Below are positions 9,839 to 20,456 of a stretch of DNA of 64,000 nucleotides, in pieces. The translations under genes were made by a program, and so were the position numbers. The DNA comes from Unio delphinus (Eukaryota > Mollusca > Bivalvia > Unionida > Unionidae): NCBI GenBank assembly GCA_029339505.1, contig JAQISU010000003.1, positions 18,979,001-19,043,000 on the forward strand, read 5' to 3'. The notes beneath the pieces were generated by a model, which saw only the letters and a list, made by a program, of their open reading frames with translations, was not told where the DNA came from and did not search any database. Positions within the stretch are counted from its first letter, which is position 1. Every line of letters starts with the position of its first letter.

Positions 9839-11172
9839 TTACATGTTTTCTACTGGGGCGTCAAATACTTTCATTCTTCCACCAGCACCTTCAAGTAGCA
9901 TTGATTTGTCACTAAGAATAACAGCAATTGCTCTAAATCCACCAGCAGGAGAACGACCTACATGAGTTCGGAAGATTATATCAATTTCAGGTTGCCGATA
10001 TAGTTCCAAGTGTTCCAACGAAAAGAAATAAATCGGATACAACGTTATAAAATCACGCTCAGATATTAACAACCCGGTATCGATATTTAAGCCGCGTTCT
10101 AGGAAAGTCATCAAACGATGATACGCTCGTGCAACGTGATTATGTTTACAATTCATTATTATATATTCTGATGGTTCTCGCTGTCCGTTTATTCTCAATG
10201 AATCTTGTGAAAATCCAAGCATGTCAAACACCATAGTATTTCTCTCTTGTTTTCCTATTCTTGCATTTTTCTGAAGCGTGAACAAGACGTGTCTCGGAGC
10301 TGACAATCCCTGTTGTGATGCTATTTGCCAGGTAAATAATCATGCGTCATAACCAGCTGAACTACTTGTAGTCATCGACAGCCAAGATAACAGTGATTTA
10401 CAACCTGATTGCATAAAAGAGATTAATCGTTGTTCTTTAATAATTGAAGGAGTCAAAGTTGGCATCCACAATGTGAGTTTTGTCAAGGTTACCTTAACAT
10501 CATTGACTTCATTTACTCTCCACATTGCATCATTATCATCACCGTTTCTATTAAGTACAATCGTATGTTTTGCACCGAATATAACCTTCTTAACATCACG
10601 GAAAAACCCGAATATATGAGAGAGAGGAATCTTATATGAAAACTCCTCTTTGTCGTTTAATAGTGCTCTACGAGTTGCAAACCCCAAGTTATAATTTTCG
10701 TTCATAGATGCGACTGCGTCCGCAGCAGTGATGATCATTACAGTTCGATTTTCTGGATGATCCGTTGAATCTTTTACAAACATCATAGATGGCCCAGCGG
10801 TTATCTGAATATCTCGCTAAACCTACTATAGTCGTCGTGATATCAACATTCTCGTGAACCGTCTTAATTTCTCTTCCGTCGATAATCTATCTCGCACTGT
10901 TAAACAACGCCATGATACCATTATTAACAAACCCAACTCGATCACCGATTTCATAACCGGTATCATCAGCTATTAAAAGTCGACCTCCAACCTCAATATA
11001 CCCCTTGGAAGGTAGAAATTATCTGCTGGTATCCTCAACTTGAAGTTCAATTCTACCCCGTGCATTTTGGAGTCTTTGCGTCATATGAATAAGATTGAAA
11101 ATCACGTAAAGATGTATCTCTCAGCACCGATACATCTATATCAAACGGGGGATTATATATCTCTTCAAACAT
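9839..11172 (-). pseudogene. double-jelly-roll-type major capsid protein remnant
   Basis: ATG 11172 opens MFEEIYNPPFDIDVSVLRD. After frame changes the sense continues with GYIEVGGRLLIADDTGYEIG and VGFVNNGIM, then two long frames, 10786-10340 and 10306-9839, which share one frame and are separated by a TGA at 10340-10342. The first contains FSYKIPLSHIFGFFRDVKK and FGAKHTIVLNRNGDDNDAM; the second contains APRHVLFTLQKNARIGKQ. These are hallmarks of a protein family of invertebrate Polinton-like elements that I believe is the hexon-like capsid protein; no structural proof is possible here. The length of about 440 codons fits. It is inactive because of at least three breaks. Confidence 0.55.
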
Positions 11173-11187
11173 TTTTATAATAATTTA

Positions 11188-11530
11188 TTATCGTCTTAAA
11201 GGAAGACCACTCCCCGCTATCATACTCGCGGTAATGTTTCTCTCTCGTTGTTTATCAGACATCCCACCAAACTCTGCTAGTTTTTTATTCGCGGTTTGAT
11301 TTATTACTTTACTGACACTCGCTGCCGTAACCTCAGTAACGGGTAACTTTACAGGTAGACTATTTGAAGTTTATGTATTAATCTCATTAATCTATCTTTG
11401 ACCGTGGAAAAAGCTTTTCCGGCCAGATCACCAATAGCGCCAGTAGCTTTATCACGAATAACTCCAATTACTTTTATCGATAACTGTTTTGTGAGTGGTT
11501 AAACTTTAGGAGCAATTCTGTAAATAACCC
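11188..11530 (-). pseudogene. conserved Polinton gene of unknown function (GAIGDLAGKAF family)
   Basis: The minus-strand sense reads RDKATGAIGDLAGKAFSTVK with DRLMRL following, then, after a gap, a clean 60-codon stretch ending in TAA at 11188-11190 (ANKKLAEFGGMSDKQRERN). A close relative (TVGDVAGKAFSAIRDRLMRL) lies at 30220-30338 in the second remnant. The stop lies 15 bases upstream of the capsid ATG. Function unknown. Confidence 0.45.
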
Positions 11531-11652
11531 ACGAATGTGATTTCCCAGTCCGTCTCCATAAATTACTTTATATACTGGCAGTCTTTAATATACAACTCTG
11601 ATATGTTGCCGTCGTTGATCATGTAAAATCATCTTATATGATTTCCGTTTAT

Positions 11653-12039
11653 CTAAAACATTGAATCACTGTTATAGTCGTCTATGATTTCATCGATGAG
11701 ATACCGATATAAACTAATATCTATTACACCATCCTGAAATAATCGATGACAGATATCAGCAGCTTCGTTAATTATTTCCGGGGAATTTTTTCCAGCTCGT
11801 TTAACCCAGATAAGAACTTCCAACCGGGACACATCACCAATGATATTATTTGGACAAACACCGAGACCACTTCCTGTAAATCTCTTTACGGTTGGGTTTT
11901 CGACGAGATTCAGATCAACGAGAGGATCTTGAGACGGTTGAGGATCTTCTTGTTTATCGGTCTCCGCGTTTGTTTCCGTGTTGGTTTTTGACTTTTCTGT
12001 TTGTCTTTGACGTTCTTATGCTTGCATTTCATCATAACC
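11653..12039 (-). pseudogene. conserved Polinton gene of unknown function (RLE-x-x-I family)
   Basis: One frame runs from about 12039 to TAG 11653-11655 with a single early TAA. It has a Thr/Gln/Glu-rich head and a compact tail (CPNNIIGDVSRLEVLIWVKR, then IINEAADICHRLF). The second remnant repeats this at about 30400-30520 (CPNNILADVGRLESFIGGRR, then IINEAADIW), which supports a real gene. No family name is known to me. Confidence 0.45.
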
Positions 12040-12117
12040 AGTAACTCCTTTTTAATATTCTTTATAATATAGCTCTTTTGTATTTATACGGTCTATCCCC
12101 CGATTTATTTTATAAAT

Positions 12118-12646
12118 TCAGTCAACCCAATCATCACGAGATATATTTTTATTATATCCCTGGCGTAAAAAATCACCTCTTGAATGATAGCTATTGGCAG
12201 CAAAATTACCAAAAGCGAGATAATCTTTAGGTTTTAGTAACTGAAATTGTTTTAATGTTTTTATACCATCTTCGGTAAATTTATTCATAAAAGAAAGTCC
12301 TCTTGGAGTTCCGCCAACAGCACCTTCCTGTTCTTCGACGGGAGTAAGCACTTGAGGTTGTGGTTAAGATTCAGCGATCTGTTTTAACAACGGAAGAATC
12401 CCCCTTTTATCTTCTTCATCAGTAATATCTCCAAATATAGCTCGTTCCGTAGCCGTAGCAACCTTCTAAGTATCCGTAGTAACAGGTTTAAATAATCGTT
12501 CTGTACTAGTTACAAAATCAACATCAGAATCTTGTCGCTGTTGAAGTTTTTTTTTTAAGTTTATCCCGTATTGGTATAAACTTTTTAATTGCTGCTAATC
12601 TCTCTCGAGCTAGTCTAGTAAAATATGATTCTCCGATATTAGCCAT
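12118..12646 (-). pseudogene. conserved Polinton gene of unknown function, frameshift in a poly-T run
   Basis: ATG 12646 opens MANIGESYFTRLARERLAAI. The frame changes at a 10-base T run (12547-12556) and continues to 12118 with two stops; the last 77 codons are open (PRGLSFMNKFTEDGIKTLKQ). A homologue with a recognisable N-terminus and middle lies at 32720-33166 in the second remnant. Charged and helix-rich. Position: directly after integrase. Confidence 0.45.
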
Positions 12647-12659
12647 TACCAATAACACG

Positions 12660-12960
12660 AATTTATAATTGTGGAAACCACTCGATGATTTTCACACATA
12701 TGTTATGTACACACGGGCCATTTGGATACACCCACGTGAACAATTTTCACACACACATACGAAAAATAAATAGTAGGCAAAAATATATACACATGGCTCT
12801 ATTTGGCAAAATAAGACTTTGTACATAATAGTCTGTTCACCTGCTCTACGTGGATAATTTTCACACACACACAAACATAACTTTTTTTACACACAAAATA
12901 AAGCTTTTATTTGCTAAATAAAAGTATGTTTAAAATGGTCTGTTCACTTGCTCTACTACT
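12660..12960. repeat. short degenerate direct repeats between Polinton genes
   Basis: The motif ATTTTCACACACACA recurs near 12690, 12740 and 12858, with TCTGTTCAC(C/T)TGCTCTAC twice (12831, 12940). No gene is seen. It may be an intergenic regulatory stretch or local duplication between the integrase and its neighbour. Confidence 0.4.
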
Positions 12961-12972
12961 GAAGTCGAGGCG

Positions 12973-13789
12973 CTAGTTGAGTGAAGACGGTGGTAATTGT
13001 GTATCTTCTGAAATTACTTGTAATTTTTCAGGTGCAAATCTTTGTTGCGGAGCAGTTGAATCTAATCTGTATATTGCTTATATCTACTCGTAACGTCAAC
13101 GACAGTTAACGCGTATTTGTGTGTATTGAAGACGTTGCGGGCTGTACGACATCCTTGGACTTAATGGTACCTCTCTTTTCTTGCCACAACTCGGATAGCT
13201 CCAAATGGCGGAGATGTGAAACTAATTTCCACTACCTCCACTTGTGCCATTGCACACCATTAGCACACCTAATTGGCTGTTAGGGCTGAGTGTGTGCTGG
13301 GTCTATTCCCACTCACTCAGGGTCCTCCATTCAGGTCGATGGTTACTTCATAGCAACCCCGATCTGACGACCAAATTAAATAGTACTCCTTGAGTACATA
13401 ACTGCCTGGGGGAAGCGGCACCATTCCTCCCACCAGGAGTAATTAAATATCCAGCTTTGCTGGAAACTTAAAGCAGTGCTAAATGCCCCTAGTGGACGAT
13501 GCAGCACTATAATTCAACTTCATCATCATCATGTGTATTGACGTCTACCGATTTTAATAGTATCGTTTGGTAAAAACAAAATATCCACCTGATGAACTTC
13601 ATTAGGCACACTGACATCAAACTGTGCGTACTGAATTTGTTTAGGTGGTGGTGGATACATTTGCCATATTGCCTGTCGTGCTAACCAATTTGTAGCATCA
13701 AACCTTGTCACATTTGCAGCATCAGCGAGTTCACTAATCGCTGCTCTAAACTTCCAATATCCTGTTGGGCTATAATAAAACGTTTCCAT
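12973..13789 (-). pseudogene. Polinton-type (retroviral-fold) integrase, split by a retroelement
   Basis: From ATG 13789: YSPTGYWKFRAAISELADAA, then NWLARQAIWQMYPPPPKQI and VHQVDILFLPNDTIKIGRR. This is the N-terminal part of the Polinton integrase, including the first catalytic Asp (VHQ-V-D). A 402-bp insertion (13130-13531) then interrupts it. On the far side the sense resumes with HKYALTVVDVTSRYK, the second Asp region. The central part with the catalytic Glu appears to be deleted; a C-terminal-like tail (RFAPEKLQVISEDTQLPP) ends in TAG at 12973-12975. The enzyme would have inserted the element DNA into host chromosomes. Inactive. Confidence 0.75.
13130..13531 (+). mobile_element. 402-bp non-autonomous retroelement in the integrase gene
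   Basis: The 10-base sequence TGTGTATTGA stands at 13120-13129 and again at 13532-13541, and the integrase sense continues across, so the segment between is an insertion. It ends in a short CATCATCATCAT tail, which together with the 10-bp duplication suggests retrotransposition with the 3' end on the right. Its last ~270 bases (from GTGTGTGCTGG..TCCCACTCA on) are related to the end of the 1470-bp insertion at 43331-44800. No ORF. Confidence 0.75.
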
Positions 13790-13808
13790 TATTTTAATAA
13801 TTGGTTGA

Positions 13809-14037
13809 TTAATTACCAGCCCCTAATACTATTTTACCTTTCATCGTTGATCTTACTAAACAATTAGCTAATGATTCTCTGAAATGTTTATTTTTTTAAT
13901 GGCATTTAACGAGTGTTTCAACTTCACATCTGCAATATGTCGTTGTTGCAAATATTTATTCGCTACATCATGAACGTGACATGCTTGATCAATAGCATTG
14001 ACTGGATACTCTCCAGGTTTTGGAGTAGTGGTCAATA
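13809..14037 (-). pseudogene. phospholipase A2-like (parvovirus VP1/adintovirus type) remnant
   Basis: Minus-strand sense: KPGEYPVNAIDQACHVHDVA, then RHIADVKLKHSLNAI, a frameshift in a T run near 13890, and STMKGKIVLGAGN ending in TAA at 13809-13811. The D-x-x-C-x-x-H-D spacing with an upstream P-x-N is the catalytic helix of viral-type PLA2 domains, in which the His-Asp pair is catalytic. The Gly-rich calcium loop that should precede it is missing: the gene is cut at about 14037, where other DNA begins. PLA2 domains help incoming virions cross endosomal membranes in parvoviruses. It lies 20 bases from the integrase start. Confidence 0.55.
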
Positions 14038-14039
14038 CA

Positions 14040-15205
14040 AGGCGACGTGGGCGACAAGGTCGCCAAAAACTGTTAACTTATGTTAGGAAAGCGAAAATGA
14101 CTTAGCCCTTTGATTTATTAGATGTATTATAGTGACTATAATTGTTCTCGTTACTCCCACACCTTAGCCAGGTAGTTCGAGGGATGTGTTGAACCTAAAG
14201 ACGAAATGTAGGCCCTAATCAAATCAAATAACAAGGGGTGATATCAAATTGAGCCAATACACTCTTACACATTCACCTGTACGTGTTTTGATAGCTGTTT
14301 GATTATTAACATATTTCCCAAATAATTTATTGCAACTATTCTTGTCTGATTTCTGACAGTTATCTTTTGATGATAAAAACGCTTGTGTTTCGAAATTAAA
14401 AAGCATATCAGCAACAATTGTAATAACAGAATAAGTGATTTGAAGATTTCGACTGCCACGTGCACATTATTTTCTTGACAAAATCGGTGTGAAACCGTAC
14501 GTAAACATGTCCTGGTAAATAATAGCGACCATCGCTGTCTGGGAAGTACTACTTTGTAAGAATGTATGTTTGTAAAATATTGGTCAAATATATTTAGAAA
14601 AATTCCCAATTCATAGAAAGTCTAAATGCTATGTCATTGAACATTGAATTAAAAATGCAATTATGTAGGTAAGAAAGTTATGGGACAATGCTGTGTTGTG
14701 AAATTCGAGCGATGTAAAGTCAAAATTGGTTCCCCACTTTATTTGTTTTAAAAAATACGAAAAAGAAAACCCTAACAAAATAATATATAAAAAAGAACAA
14801 CAAAGAAAAGCACCACGACCCTCCCTACGCCCTCCCTTCCCCCCCCCCCAAAAAAAAAACAAAACAAAACACTGAAGCAAATAAAATACCATTTGACCTA
14901 TGCTTAATTTTACGTATAAGCATGTAGACAAATAAAAAAAACTTTAAATCCGCAATCCTACCAATAGACTGGTGTAATGACGCCTGAAATTGATTGGTTA
15001 CATTAAGAAATCCTTTATGTCTAAAACTATTTGCATTCATACATTGGCCATTTTGATCCGGTTGGAAAGATGGATTATTGTTCATTAATGTAGTGTCTTT
15101 AATGCGTGACTTTGTTGTCAATGAATAATTACGTCGTTTTTTTCTTTAATCGACAACAAAGTTAGGACTAACAGTACGGTTGAAGTACATTTGCTCAAGT
15201 GTACA
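14040..15205. other. no assignable gene
   Basis: It begins with repeated GGCGAC motifs (14052-14077), similar in flavour to 1925-1990 beside the hAT-like gene. A minus-strand open stretch at 15130-14945 (SFQPDQNGQCMNANSFRHKG) looks protein-like but is unrecognised and runs into a poly-A/poly-C rich tract (14835-14870). Nothing else was seen. Confidence 0.3.
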
Positions 15206-15213
15206 TGGGACAG

Positions 15214-15416
15214 CAGAGGCGTAGCTGGGGGGTGGGTGGCAGGGGGGTACATATGTCCCCGGGCGCCATACTAGTGGGGGCGCCAAAATGGGCTTTGAAA
15301 TAGGTTGTAGCTGGTAATGGTGATTTTATTGATGAAAAAAAAATGGGTTTCAGAGTTGAGGTGGGGGGGGGGATGAATATTGTCCCCGGGCATCAAACAC
15401 TCTAGCTACGCCTCTG
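15214..15416. mobile_element. hAT-type MITE, 203 bp
   Basis: Perfect 13-bp terminal inverted repeats CAGAGGCGTAGCT (15214-15226) and AGCTACGCCTCTG (15404-15416) are flanked by the 8-bp duplication TGGGACAG (15206-15213, 15417-15424). An 8-bp duplication with CAG...GGCGTAGC ends is the signature of hAT elements. No coding capacity; the interior has G runs. It needs a transposase supplied from elsewhere. Confidence 0.92.
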
Positions 15417-15745
15417 TGGGACAGGGGTTGTTTTGAACAAGTTTAGAAGTCTTTTCAGTTGCAGGTTTCTAGCGAACATTCAGAGAGAAAAAAAATCTTG
15501 TTTAACCGTAGATGCGTATAGTATCGGCATCTACAGTACTGTACTCATTTAAAGGCCTATGATAAATACACTGAATATCAATATGAATATTATAATTTTT
15601 ATACAGTACCAAATGTGTTTGTAATATACATACCATATCGAAAATTTTCTACTTGAAAGTATTGCTTAAAATCGATGTAAATTGCAGGTGTGCATGCTAA
15701 AAATGAGAGGGCATAATTTGAATAGGAGAACGAAAACGCGCGCGC

Positions 15746-15748
15746 GCA

Positions 15749-15784
<36 letters not shown>
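15746..15784. repeat. (CA)n microsatellite
   Basis: A CG-rich start (CGCGCGCG) passes into an uninterrupted CA tract. The neighbouring 15425-15745 and 15785-16570 show no gene or recognised element. Confidence 0.9.
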
Positions 15785-15787
<3 letters not shown>

Positions 15788-16571
15788 TACCAGTCTTTGA
15801 GGGTGCTATATATCAGTGTGGTTATATGAACTAATCCTTGTAACTTGTGTTGGGGTTTTGTTGTTAGTGTTTAAGGCCATTTGTGGGCGCAAGAGAAGTA
15901 ATACATATCGGAAAATATAATTGATGGAGGAGAAACCCAGTAAGAACCACCGACCTACAGGAAACTGCTGGTAACATTCTCACATACCAAGACTGGTGAG
16001 TCCGATATTGACCTGCGTTGACAAAGGTGAGATAGTAGTGATCGGTAAAGGTGAACGCCATATATCACTTATGGTGGGTGCATTGGACATATCTTAAAGA
16101 GACCTTGATAATTAATATTAAGAGGACGATACCAACAGTCTTCTACGAGTTGGTGAGTAAGATGATCATTTTGCACATTTCTTACTTTTAACCCCCCCCC
16201 CCCTTAAAAAAAACCCCACAACTACATTTGCAATCGATTCATTGATCAATTTGAAATTGATATTGTTTTTTATTCTACACGACGACGACAACTCTGATTT
16301 TGCTTCGATATTAGGATCGATATACTAACCGTCTTCTATGAAGGGTTGAAGGTAACGATATTTCGGGATAAAACGGTCCTGATTATTTCACCTAAATATT
16401 CCGTTTGTAATTGATTCCTTGGACAAAGTGCGATAGCAATCACCACAACTGCAGTTGATGTGGGTGTGGGTGCTAGGGTCCGAAATTGCGTGTGAGATAT
16501 CTGCTGCAAGAAATAACGGAATCCGAAAAGTCCTCTCTAATTTGGAGTGCTGTCAGACTGTAGAGGTTCCA

Positions 16572-17525
16572 GTTAACTAGGTTGTGGTGGGGTGATCCCA
16601 GTATTATTTTTAATTATTACAGAAGACCCACCCTGGTTCGTTTTTGTTAGAAATTAAAGTAATGATAGAGAGATGCAAGACTATAAGCCCTCAGTCAGTG
16701 ATGCCGACAGTTCATTTACTAAATACACAAAATATGAAATTCAAATAAATACCAATTTAATATCATTCATAACAGATAGTCATTTCTCAAATGAAATTCG
16801 ATATTCACAACCTTATCACTCTCTTTCACTCGACCAAGTGACGGCCTATCTCATCATCTGACTTAGTGTGATATATTTTCCAACTGTCATGTGTTCCTAC
16901 TTTTCTGTATTATTCTTCCTTTTAACTGGTATTCTAGGTCCCCTCCAGGCCATCTAACTTCTGTCTTCTCTCCTTTTCATGCCTCCCAGAGATTCTGGAC
17001 CAACTGTACTAGGGTATTTCTCTCTGTCTCCTATAGCTTCTCTGGTCCTAAAAATCTTCCTGTCCGAAGTTCCTTTGTAATTCCCAGAATTACAAAGTTT
17101 CCCCACCAATTTTGAATGACGTCAGAGTAGCTTATAACTTTCCGTAAGATGGTTTAGCGACTACTAACGTTTAGTTTTGAAGATGCTAGATTTAAGCTTG
17201 CGATTCCAATGGTGGCCACGCCTCGCTCAATTCTGGGTGATTGTCAATTCACCCATGATCTACACAATTAGCACACATTGGCCCCTCCCTTGCAGTCTGT
17301 CAAGGGTGGACTTACGATCCCCACTTGATGTGCTCCTTTGAAGCCAACACCGGCAATTCATCAGTTACCTGTGAACCGCGCGCCGCTAAATTAAGGCGCC
17401 AGTCACGAGTTCATATGTCTATGTTATACCCATTGGCTTGACACCTCGTTGTTCTCAAGGCTGAGATCGTAACATTTATGACGCGGAATTATTAGCCTCA
17501 AGGTCTAGCATATACATGTTGCAAT
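16572..17525 (+). repeat. unrecognised interspersed repeat, copy 1
   Basis: It begins near CTAGGTTGTGGTGGGGTG and ends near TCTAGCATATACATGTTG. Blocks shared with 36770-37765 include GATGCCGACAGTT..ATACACAAAATATGAAATTCAAATA, the TATCACTC..TTTCACTCGACCAAG segment, GACCAACTG.ACTAGGGTA, and CCCCCACTTGATgt..CAGTTACCTGTGAA. A reverse copy is at 34087-34640. No long ORF, and no clear terminal repeats or tail. Class unknown. Confidence 0.75.
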
Positions 17526-18334
17526 TTTGTTATTGTTCATTACATACAACTGACACATACTAATACTGTCGTAATTATTTTGGTATTTGTCGTATATGGA
17601 GAAAACTAATTACCGGTAGTTTACCACATCATGTATGATAAAGTTGTGAACGAACTTTTATATGTTTTTTTTTCTTTCGTAATTCCAAAAACACGGATTT
17701 CAAAGCCGAATCTGCTACATCAATTGCTTCATTCGCATTGTATTACCTTTTTTCCAATACTGCCACTTTCTTTAACATAAATATTCCCCTCTTTGACAAA
17801 ACCTGGACTGACATGTAGAACGACTGTATCAGTATTTTTGAAAGCTACTCAAGAGATCGATTCCAAATAGAATGTTTTAGATGACGCAGTGTGAACTGTG
17901 TAATATTTAGAAAACAATCTTTTTGGTAAAATGAACGCTATTTTTAGTAGTAATACAAGTTATAAAATGAAAAAATTACTTATTTGAACCATTGACAATT
18001 AATCTTTCCGATGCCAATATTAAAGATACAATTTTAAGTAAATTGGCATAATTGATTCAAGAAATATAGGAATGCTTATAATGTGTACGATACTTTGTCG
18101 ACACTACACAATGTTCTCCGAGCTGTGTCTATTTACCGCCGTTTTATTCAGAATCACCTGCTTAATGCTCAGCCTTCTGTTTATTTGCATTAACTCAACT
18201 TTTTTGGCGACTGTTGATTCCTCCAAGCGTAACTTCGTGACTAACGCTGATATTTGATCGCGTGTTTTTGGACAACAAGTGGATCTCCGCTTTTCCTACT
18301 GATATCACTTTTAAGTAATATAAGTGGAAAAAAG

Positions 18335-18340
<6 letters not shown>
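17526..18340. other. no gene or element recognised
   Basis: AT-rich sequence with only short chance frames on both strands. Confidence 0.4.
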
Positions 18341-18422
<82 letters not shown>

Positions 18423-18426
18423 TATA
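18341..18426. repeat. (TA)n microsatellite
   Basis: A nearly pure TA tract of about 80 bases; the poly-Tyr/Ile frame across it is an artefact. Confidence 0.95.
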
Positions 18427-18462
18427 ATGGTTGGTCTTGTATTGATTACCGAGAATGTACGT

Positions 18463-18965
18463 AATGTGTGCTTCGCAGTAGTTGAATCAATAAATAAAAC
18501 CAACATTTGAAGTATAATCAATACAATAATACGAAAGATTATGAGTTAATATAATACACTGGTTAGATTACTTAACAATCAGCCATTTGATTCATATTTC
18601 ATTAATGCACTCAATTAATCAAAACCAATTTTATGGTTATTCAGCCATGATTAAACTCTAATTATGCGGATTAAAAACCAGGACGTATGCTCATCCATGC
18701 ATGACTATTGATACAATGTGTGTTCAGCAGTAGGTGCAGCAATAAATAAGACCAGTACCTGAAGTGGAGTCGATAAAATTACTGTCGACATAAAATCTAT
18801 CGACGAAATTAATTTCCACAAAACGGTGGCCCCGAAATGAGATTGACGAAAGGAAAATCAGCCAAATAACTGTCGACCAAATAAACAGTCGAGGAACTAA
18901 TTCTCGAAAAAGTGAATTCGATGATGTCAACGAAATGATTATCGACGAAAAGAACGGTAACCACA
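18463..18965. repeat. direct repeat pair and degenerate TCGACGAAAT minisatellite
   Basis: GCAGTAGTTGAATCAATAAATAAAACCAACATTTGAAGTA-type sequence at 18475-18515 recurs diverged at 18728-18768. From 18768 to 18955 a motif close to TCGACGAAAT occurs about ten times at irregular 12-20 base spacing. No function is apparent. Confidence 0.5.
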
Positions 18966-18989
18966 ACTCTGCGTCAGTTTCAACTTCGC

Positions 18990-19068
18990 ATGGCGGAATG
19001 CAAGGCAGGGATAATCCAAAACAGGCAACTAGACTGAACAACGTAGTAATTATATGGGATACTTCCAT
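18990..19068 (-). CDS. possible signal-peptide first exon
   Basis: ATG at 19068 opens MEVSHIITTLFSLVACFGLS followed by LPCIPPCEVETDAE, which has the form of a secretory signal (hydrophobic core, then small residues) and a short Cys-containing start of a mature peptide. The frame stays open but changes to low-complexity sequence, so an exon end near 18960-18990 is plausible; a GT lies there but matches the donor consensus poorly. No downstream exon was found. Speculative. Confidence 0.2.
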
Positions 19069-19069
19069 C

Positions 19070-19935
19070 GATTTAACATTACTTTCTCTCTATTGATATA
19101 TCTTTAAAAGTTACTAACTCGCTGAGTACCTGTGAGCACGGATCCCGATTGGGCCAAATCGGTCAAATCGGCCAGCCCTGAAGACGTTTTGCTAGTAATA
19201 TGACAACGTAACAAGATCATTCTGGTTTTGCTCAGTTGGGCATACTTACTTAATATCAAAATTTTGGTACGGCTTCAGTATTTTGTTAACAATTTAAAAT
19301 AAAGCTTTCGTTATATCTTTGCACCCGTTGAATTTATATTGTACATGTATAATTGTAATACTAGAATAAAATAATTACTTTTTATCTACGTTTAATTATT
19401 CAATTTTGTTTAGGAAAGGAATTATTAAACGTACAACAAACAAACGAACAATTTATATAAAGATGCCTGAGTGATTTATGTGAATACTTTACGTTCTTTA
19501 CGACTCATTAATAGCCTCACTTGGACAGATAAAACGTTTCATAAGGGTATCATTGATAAATAAATACAAATATAACTTGTATTAAATTCATGTAAAATGA
19601 ATACTTATCATAATCTCTTAAAAAAGGAAGGAAGTAATAACGACCCGTCGAAATAAGCCATTTCATACAAGATTACAGGGGATATAACTGTATCCGCTTT
19701 TATATTTGTTCGGTAATTAGCATGTCTCGTTTTATCATGCTTCAATTACGTCATATTATTTTGCAGGTGTTATAAAATGACTAACTTATAAGAAATCAGT
19801 TTTATTTTGAAGAGAGAATGCAATTTTAAAAATAAATAAATGGCACATATCTTGCTTTTATTTAAAGTCACAAGCTTAATAAAGATTAAGAAATATTTTC
19901 TTAGTTTCACCTCTTTACGAAGTTTAAATATTGGT
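19070..19935. other. no gene or element recognised
   Basis: AT-rich, short chance frames only. Confidence 0.4.
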
Positions 19936-19939
19936 TTTT

Positions 19940-19940
19940 C

Positions 19941-19994
<54 letters not shown>
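19940..19994. repeat. (ATA)n microsatellite
   Basis: An uninterrupted AAT/ATA trinucleotide tract; the poly-Ile frame over it is an artefact. Confidence 0.95.
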
Positions 19995-20374
19995 TGTATT
20001 CCAAATAATTAAATTTTACACTTTGAAATAATTGGCGTACAAATCATAATGTTAGATTAAAGATATGAATAGGTTTAGGTCCCATCCAGAATTTACAGGT
20101 GGCGTTTTCAAACATGACACCAGTTACAAGTAAATTCCCAATTTTGAAAATTTTAACAAAATTGGTACTAATAAAGCACGATGTGGAATTCTATTATTCC
20201 ATATGCGAATGTAATATTATAGTTCAAATATGATGTAGAATTTAAACAGAAGCATAGTTAATTAACATAAAAGTATATTGAACATTTTCTCTTGCGCATC
20301 AAATAATATAATTTTTTAAAATCAGTTTTGTTCATTTATATATGATATATAATTATAAAATAACATCCCACCTG

Positions 20375-20456
20375 ACCACACGGTGACTTAGTAATTAGAG
20401 CGTCGTCCCCTGATGCGGGAGATCGTGATTTCGAACCCTGGCCGAGTCATACCAAA
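20375..20456 (+). mobile_element. tRNA-derived SINE, 5' (tRNA-like) part
   Basis: GTGACTTAGTAATTAGAGCG resembles a tRNA A-box region and TTCGAACCCTGG the B box of an RNA polymerase III promoter; GCCGAGTCATACCAAA follows, as in the SINEs at 46665-46965, 50280-50580 and 56413-56515 (those on the other strand). The copy is interrupted at 20456/20457 by the LTR element and resumes at 24208. Confidence 0.85.

Noticed and set aside
2130..14037. Bacterial or phage contamination
   Set aside because: Gene types are Polinton/adintovirus, and a eukaryotic retroelement with a target duplication is embedded in the integrase.
14629..14931. Minus-strand frame with Gly/Arg-rich middle
   Set aside because: It runs through poly-C and poly-A tracts and has no protein-like composition.
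18195..18521. Long Tyr/Ile frames over TA tracts (also 36378-36848)
   Set aside because: Low-complexity translations of microsatellites.
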